Below, piece after piece: positions 62,077 to 64,000 of a DNA stretch of 64,000 nucleotides (the stretch's first letter is position 1; every line of letters starts with the position of its first letter). The notes beneath the pieces are model-generated. The model saw only the letters and a list, made by a program, of their open reading frames with translations. It did no database searches and had not been told where the DNA came from. Source of the DNA: Mycobacterium bohemicum DSM 44277 (GTDB lineage: Bacteria; Actinomycetota; Actinomycetes; Mycobacteriales; Mycobacteriaceae). A program made the position numbers and the translations under genes. The stretch covers positions 1 through 64,000 of the forward strand of contig NZ_CSTD01000001.1 in assembly GCF_001053185.1 (NCBI RefSeq), in the 5' to 3' direction.

Positions 62077-63852
62077 ATGCCTAATCTGATTGGCCTGCCC
62101 GGGCAGGCGGTAGCCAAGGTTCAGCAGTACGTGGAACGCGGCTCGGCCGAATTGCACTACCTGCGCAGGATCATCGAATCGGGCGCGTTCCGGCTCGAGC
62201 CGCCGCAGAACTACGCGGCGATGGCCAACGACATCTACAAGTGGGGCGAGTTCGGCATGCTGCCGTCGCTGAACGCCCGGCGCACGCCCGACCGCGCCGC
62301 CTGCATCGACGAGGACGGCGAGTTCACCTTCCGCGAGCTCGACGAGGCGGCCCACGCGGTGGCCAACGGCCTGATCGACAAGGGCATCAAGGGCGGCGAC
62401 GGCGTCGCGCTGCTGGCCCGCAACCACCGGTGGTTCCTGATCGCGTACTTCGGGTGCGCCCGGGTGGGCGCCCGCATCATCCTGCTCAACAGCGAGTTCT
62501 CCGGTCCGCAGATCCAGGAGGTCTCCGAGCGCGAGGGCGCCAAGCTGATCATCTACGACGACGAGTACACCAAGGCCGTCAGCAAGGCGGAGCCACCCCT
62601 GGGAAAGCTGCGGGCGCTCGGGGTGAACCCGGACGCCGACGAGCCGTCCGGCAGCGACGACGAGACGCTGGAAGACCTGATCGCGCGCAGCAGCAAAGCG
62701 CCCGCCCCCAAGGCGAGCAAGCACGCGTCGATCATCATCCTGACGAGCGGCACGACCGGCACCCCCAAGGGCGCCAACCGCAGCACCCCGCCGACCCTCG
62801 CGCCGATCGGCGGCATCCTCTCGCACGTGCCGTTCAAGGCCAACGAGGTGACCTCGCTGCCGGCGCCGATGTTCCACGCGCTCGGTTTCCTGCACGGCAC
62901 CATCGCGATGTTCCTGGGCTCGACGCTGGTGCTGCGGCGAAAGTTCAAGCCGCCGTTGGTGCTTGAGGACATCGCGAAGCACAACGTGACCGCCATGGTG
63001 GTGGTCCCGGTGATGCTGTCGCGGATCCTCGACGCCATCGAGAAGATGGACTCCAAGCCCGACCTGTCCAGCCTGCGCATCGTGTTCGTGTCCGGGTCGC
63101 AGCTGGGTGCGGAGCTGGCCGCCCGCGCGCTCAAGGACATGGGCCCGGTCATCTACAACATGTACGGCTCGACCGAGATCGCCTTCGCCACCATCGCCGG
63201 GCCCAAGGACCTCGAACGCAACGCGGCGACGGTCGGACCGGTCGTCAAGGGCGTCAAGGTCAAGATCTACGACGACAACGGCAGGGAGTTGCCGCAGGGC
63301 GAGGTCGGCCGGATCTTCGTCGGCAACACCTTCCCGTTCTCGGGCTACACCGGCGGCGGCAACAAGCAGATCATCAACGGCCTGTTGTCGTCGGGGGACG
63401 TCGGCTACTTCGACGAGCACGGCCTGCTCTACGTCAGCGGCCGGGACGACGAGATGATCGTCTCCGGTGGCGAGAACGTCTTCCCCGCCGAGGTCGAGGA
63501 CCTGATCAGTGGGCATCCCGAGGTGGTGGAGGCCACGGCGATCGGCGTTGAGGACAAGGAGTGGGGCCACCGGCTGCGGGCCTTCGTGGTCAAGAAGGAC
63601 GGCTCCGGCCTCGACGAGGACACCGTCAAGCACTACGTGCGCGACCACCTGGCCCGCTACAAGGTGCCGCGGGAAGTGATCTTCCTCGAGGAGTTGCCGC
63701 GCAACCCGACCGGCAAGATCCTCAAGCGCGAACTGCGCGAGATGGATGCCGACGACGCCAACGACGGCGCGACGGGCGAGGCCAAGGCCCCCGAGAAGGC
63801 ACCCGAAAAGGCCCCCGAGAAGGCCGAGAGCAAGGGCGGCAAGTCCTCGTAG
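62077..63852 (+). CDS. fadD2: Acyl-CoA ligase FadD2 with a Lys/Pro-rich C-terminal tail
   Basis: A 591-residue ANL-superfamily fatty-acid ligase. The P-loop is LTSGTTGTPKGAN, the E motif NMYGSTE, the Asp loop SSGDVGYFD, the hinge SGRDDEMIVSGGENVFPAE, and the catalytic Lys is in NPTGKILKREL. ATG 62077 follows GGGAGC and gives MPNLIGLPGQAVAKVQQYV as in Rv0270. After the normal end come ~25 extra residues, EAKAPEKAPEKAPEKAESK and more, a tandem APEK repeat absent from the remembered Rv0270 (560 residues). It activates fatty acids for beta-oxidation and sits before fadE6. Confidence 0.92.
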   Translation: MPNLIGLPGQAVAKVQQYVERGSAELHYLRRIIESGAFRLEPPQNYAAMANDIYKWGEFGMLPSLNARRTPDRAACIDEDGEFTFRELDEAAHAVANGLIDKGIKGGDGVALLARNHRWFLIAYFGCARVGARIILLNSEFSGPQIQEVSEREGAKLIIYDDEYTKAVSKAEPPLGKLRALGVNPDADEPSGSDDETLEDLIARSSKAPAPKASKHASIIILTSGTTGTPKGANRSTPPTLAPIGGILSHVPFKANEVTSLPAPMFHALGFLHGTIAMFLGSTLVLRRKFKPPLVLEDIAKHNVTAMVVVPVMLSRILDAIEKMDSKPDLSSLRIVFVSGSQLGAELAARALKDMGPVIYNMYGSTEIAFATIAGPKDLERNAATVGPVVKGVKVKIYDDNGRELPQGEVGRIFVGNTFPFSGYTGGGNKQIINGLLSSGDVGYFDEHGLLYVSGRDDEMIVSGGENVFPAEVEDLISGHPEVVEATAIGVEDKEWGHRLRAFVVKKDGSGLDEDTVKHYVRDHLARYKVPREVIFLEELPRNPTGKILKRELREMDADDANDGATGEAKAPEKAPEKAPEKAESKGGKSS

Positions 63853-63865
63853 CCCGCGTCGGGTT

Positions 63866-63928
63866 TCGCGACACATAAATCACGCACACGACACGCCGAA
63901 AAGCGTCGCGGCGGTTTATGTTTCGCGA
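63866..63928. repeat. Inverted repeat TCGCGACACATAAA / TTTATGTTTCGCGA between fadD2 and fadE6
   Basis: Fourteen-base arms with one mismatch (63866-63879 and 63915-63928) and a 35-base centre. The left motif ACATAAATCACGCACAC (63873-63889) recurs at 40625-40641. It sits between convergent genes and may end both transcripts. Confidence 0.7.
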
Positions 63929-63950
63929 CCGGACGGCCGACCGCCCCGCC

Positions 63951-64000
63951 CTACGGGTCGCGGGGGAGGCCCAGCAGCCGCTCGGCGATGATGTTCAGCT
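63951..64000 (-). CDS. fadE6: C-terminal end of an acyl-CoA dehydrogenase (FadE6-like), rest outside the window
   Basis: Only the last 16 codons are visible: LNIIAERLLGLPRDP and a TAG stop at 63951. This C-terminal signature is typical of acyl-CoA dehydrogenases, and fadE6 (Rv0271c) follows fadD2 convergently in M. tuberculosis. The assignment rests on this short tail and synteny. Confidence 0.7.
   Translation of the reverse strand, partial: LNIIAERLLGLPRDP

Overview
The window is a GC-rich, densely coded stretch from a slow-growing nontuberculous Mycobacterium, most like the M. avium complex. Two features support this. Gene order follows the M. tuberculosis interval Rv0217c to Rv0271c almost gene for gene (lipW, lipC, WS/DGAT, echA1, php, fadE4, R2lox, gabD1, Rv0235c, aftD end, htdX, fabG4, fadA2, fadE5, sdh1, hsp, nirBD, narK3, narU, fadD2, fadE6). 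Typical mycobacterial families (PE, DUF3068, DUF4189, HMW FabG) are also present. Locus comparisons are from memory, not from a search.

Layout. 1-6.4 kb: lipid esterases, a WS/DGAT acyltransferase and an enoyl-CoA hydratase, with a broken molybdopterin oxidoreductase gene. 6.4-10.8 kb: an accessory block with an acyl-CoA synthetase, an unknown 98-aa protein, a TetR regulator behind a 43-codon overlapping ORF, and an aldehyde dehydrogenase. 10.9-16.8 kb: cell-envelope genes (methyltransferase, glycosyltransferase, damaged polytopic membrane protein, DUF3068 protein, acyltransferase). 16.8-21 kb: acyl-CoA ligase, phosphotriesterase-like lactonase, FadE4. 21.2-24.9 kb: a PE gene, a D-threonine-aldolase-like enzyme, a tautomerase and a frameshifted GlxA-type regulator. 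25-31.8 kb: TetR/R2lox pair, GabD1, an acetolactate-synthase-like enzyme, a PE-PPE hydrolase and a DUF4189 protein. 31.9-36.6 kb: lipase maturation factor, a severely truncated aftD, TetR and a shortened ClC transporter. 36.6-42.6 kb: htdX-fabG4, fadA2 and fadE5, probably co-regulated. 42.7-49.1 kb: an oxygenase, flavin reductase, the Sdh1-type succinate dehydrogenase operon and Hsp20. 49.3-60.8 kb: nitrite assimilation (nirBD, sirohydrochlorin chelatase, the HemD-like regulator NnaR, narK3, narU) interleaved with pxpBC and an iron-siderophore-binding lipoprotein. 60.8-64 kb: LigD-like polymerase, fadD2 and the end of fadE6.

The most notable features are these. At least five genes carry internal or terminal deletions (Rv0218-like, Rv0226c-like, GlxA-like, aftD with lpqI missing, ClC), which means either real decay or local assembly collapse. 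A TTAC-N6-GTAA palindrome is shared by the fadA2/fabG4 and fadE5 promoters. A perfect TGACCA-G-TGGTCA palindrome lies before the R2lox operon. Four tail-to-tail gene pairs share one CTAG as both stop codons. A tiny ORF is translationally coupled to a TetR gene. Several families of intergenic palindromes recur. I saw no CRISPR array, tRNA, rRNA or insertion sequence.
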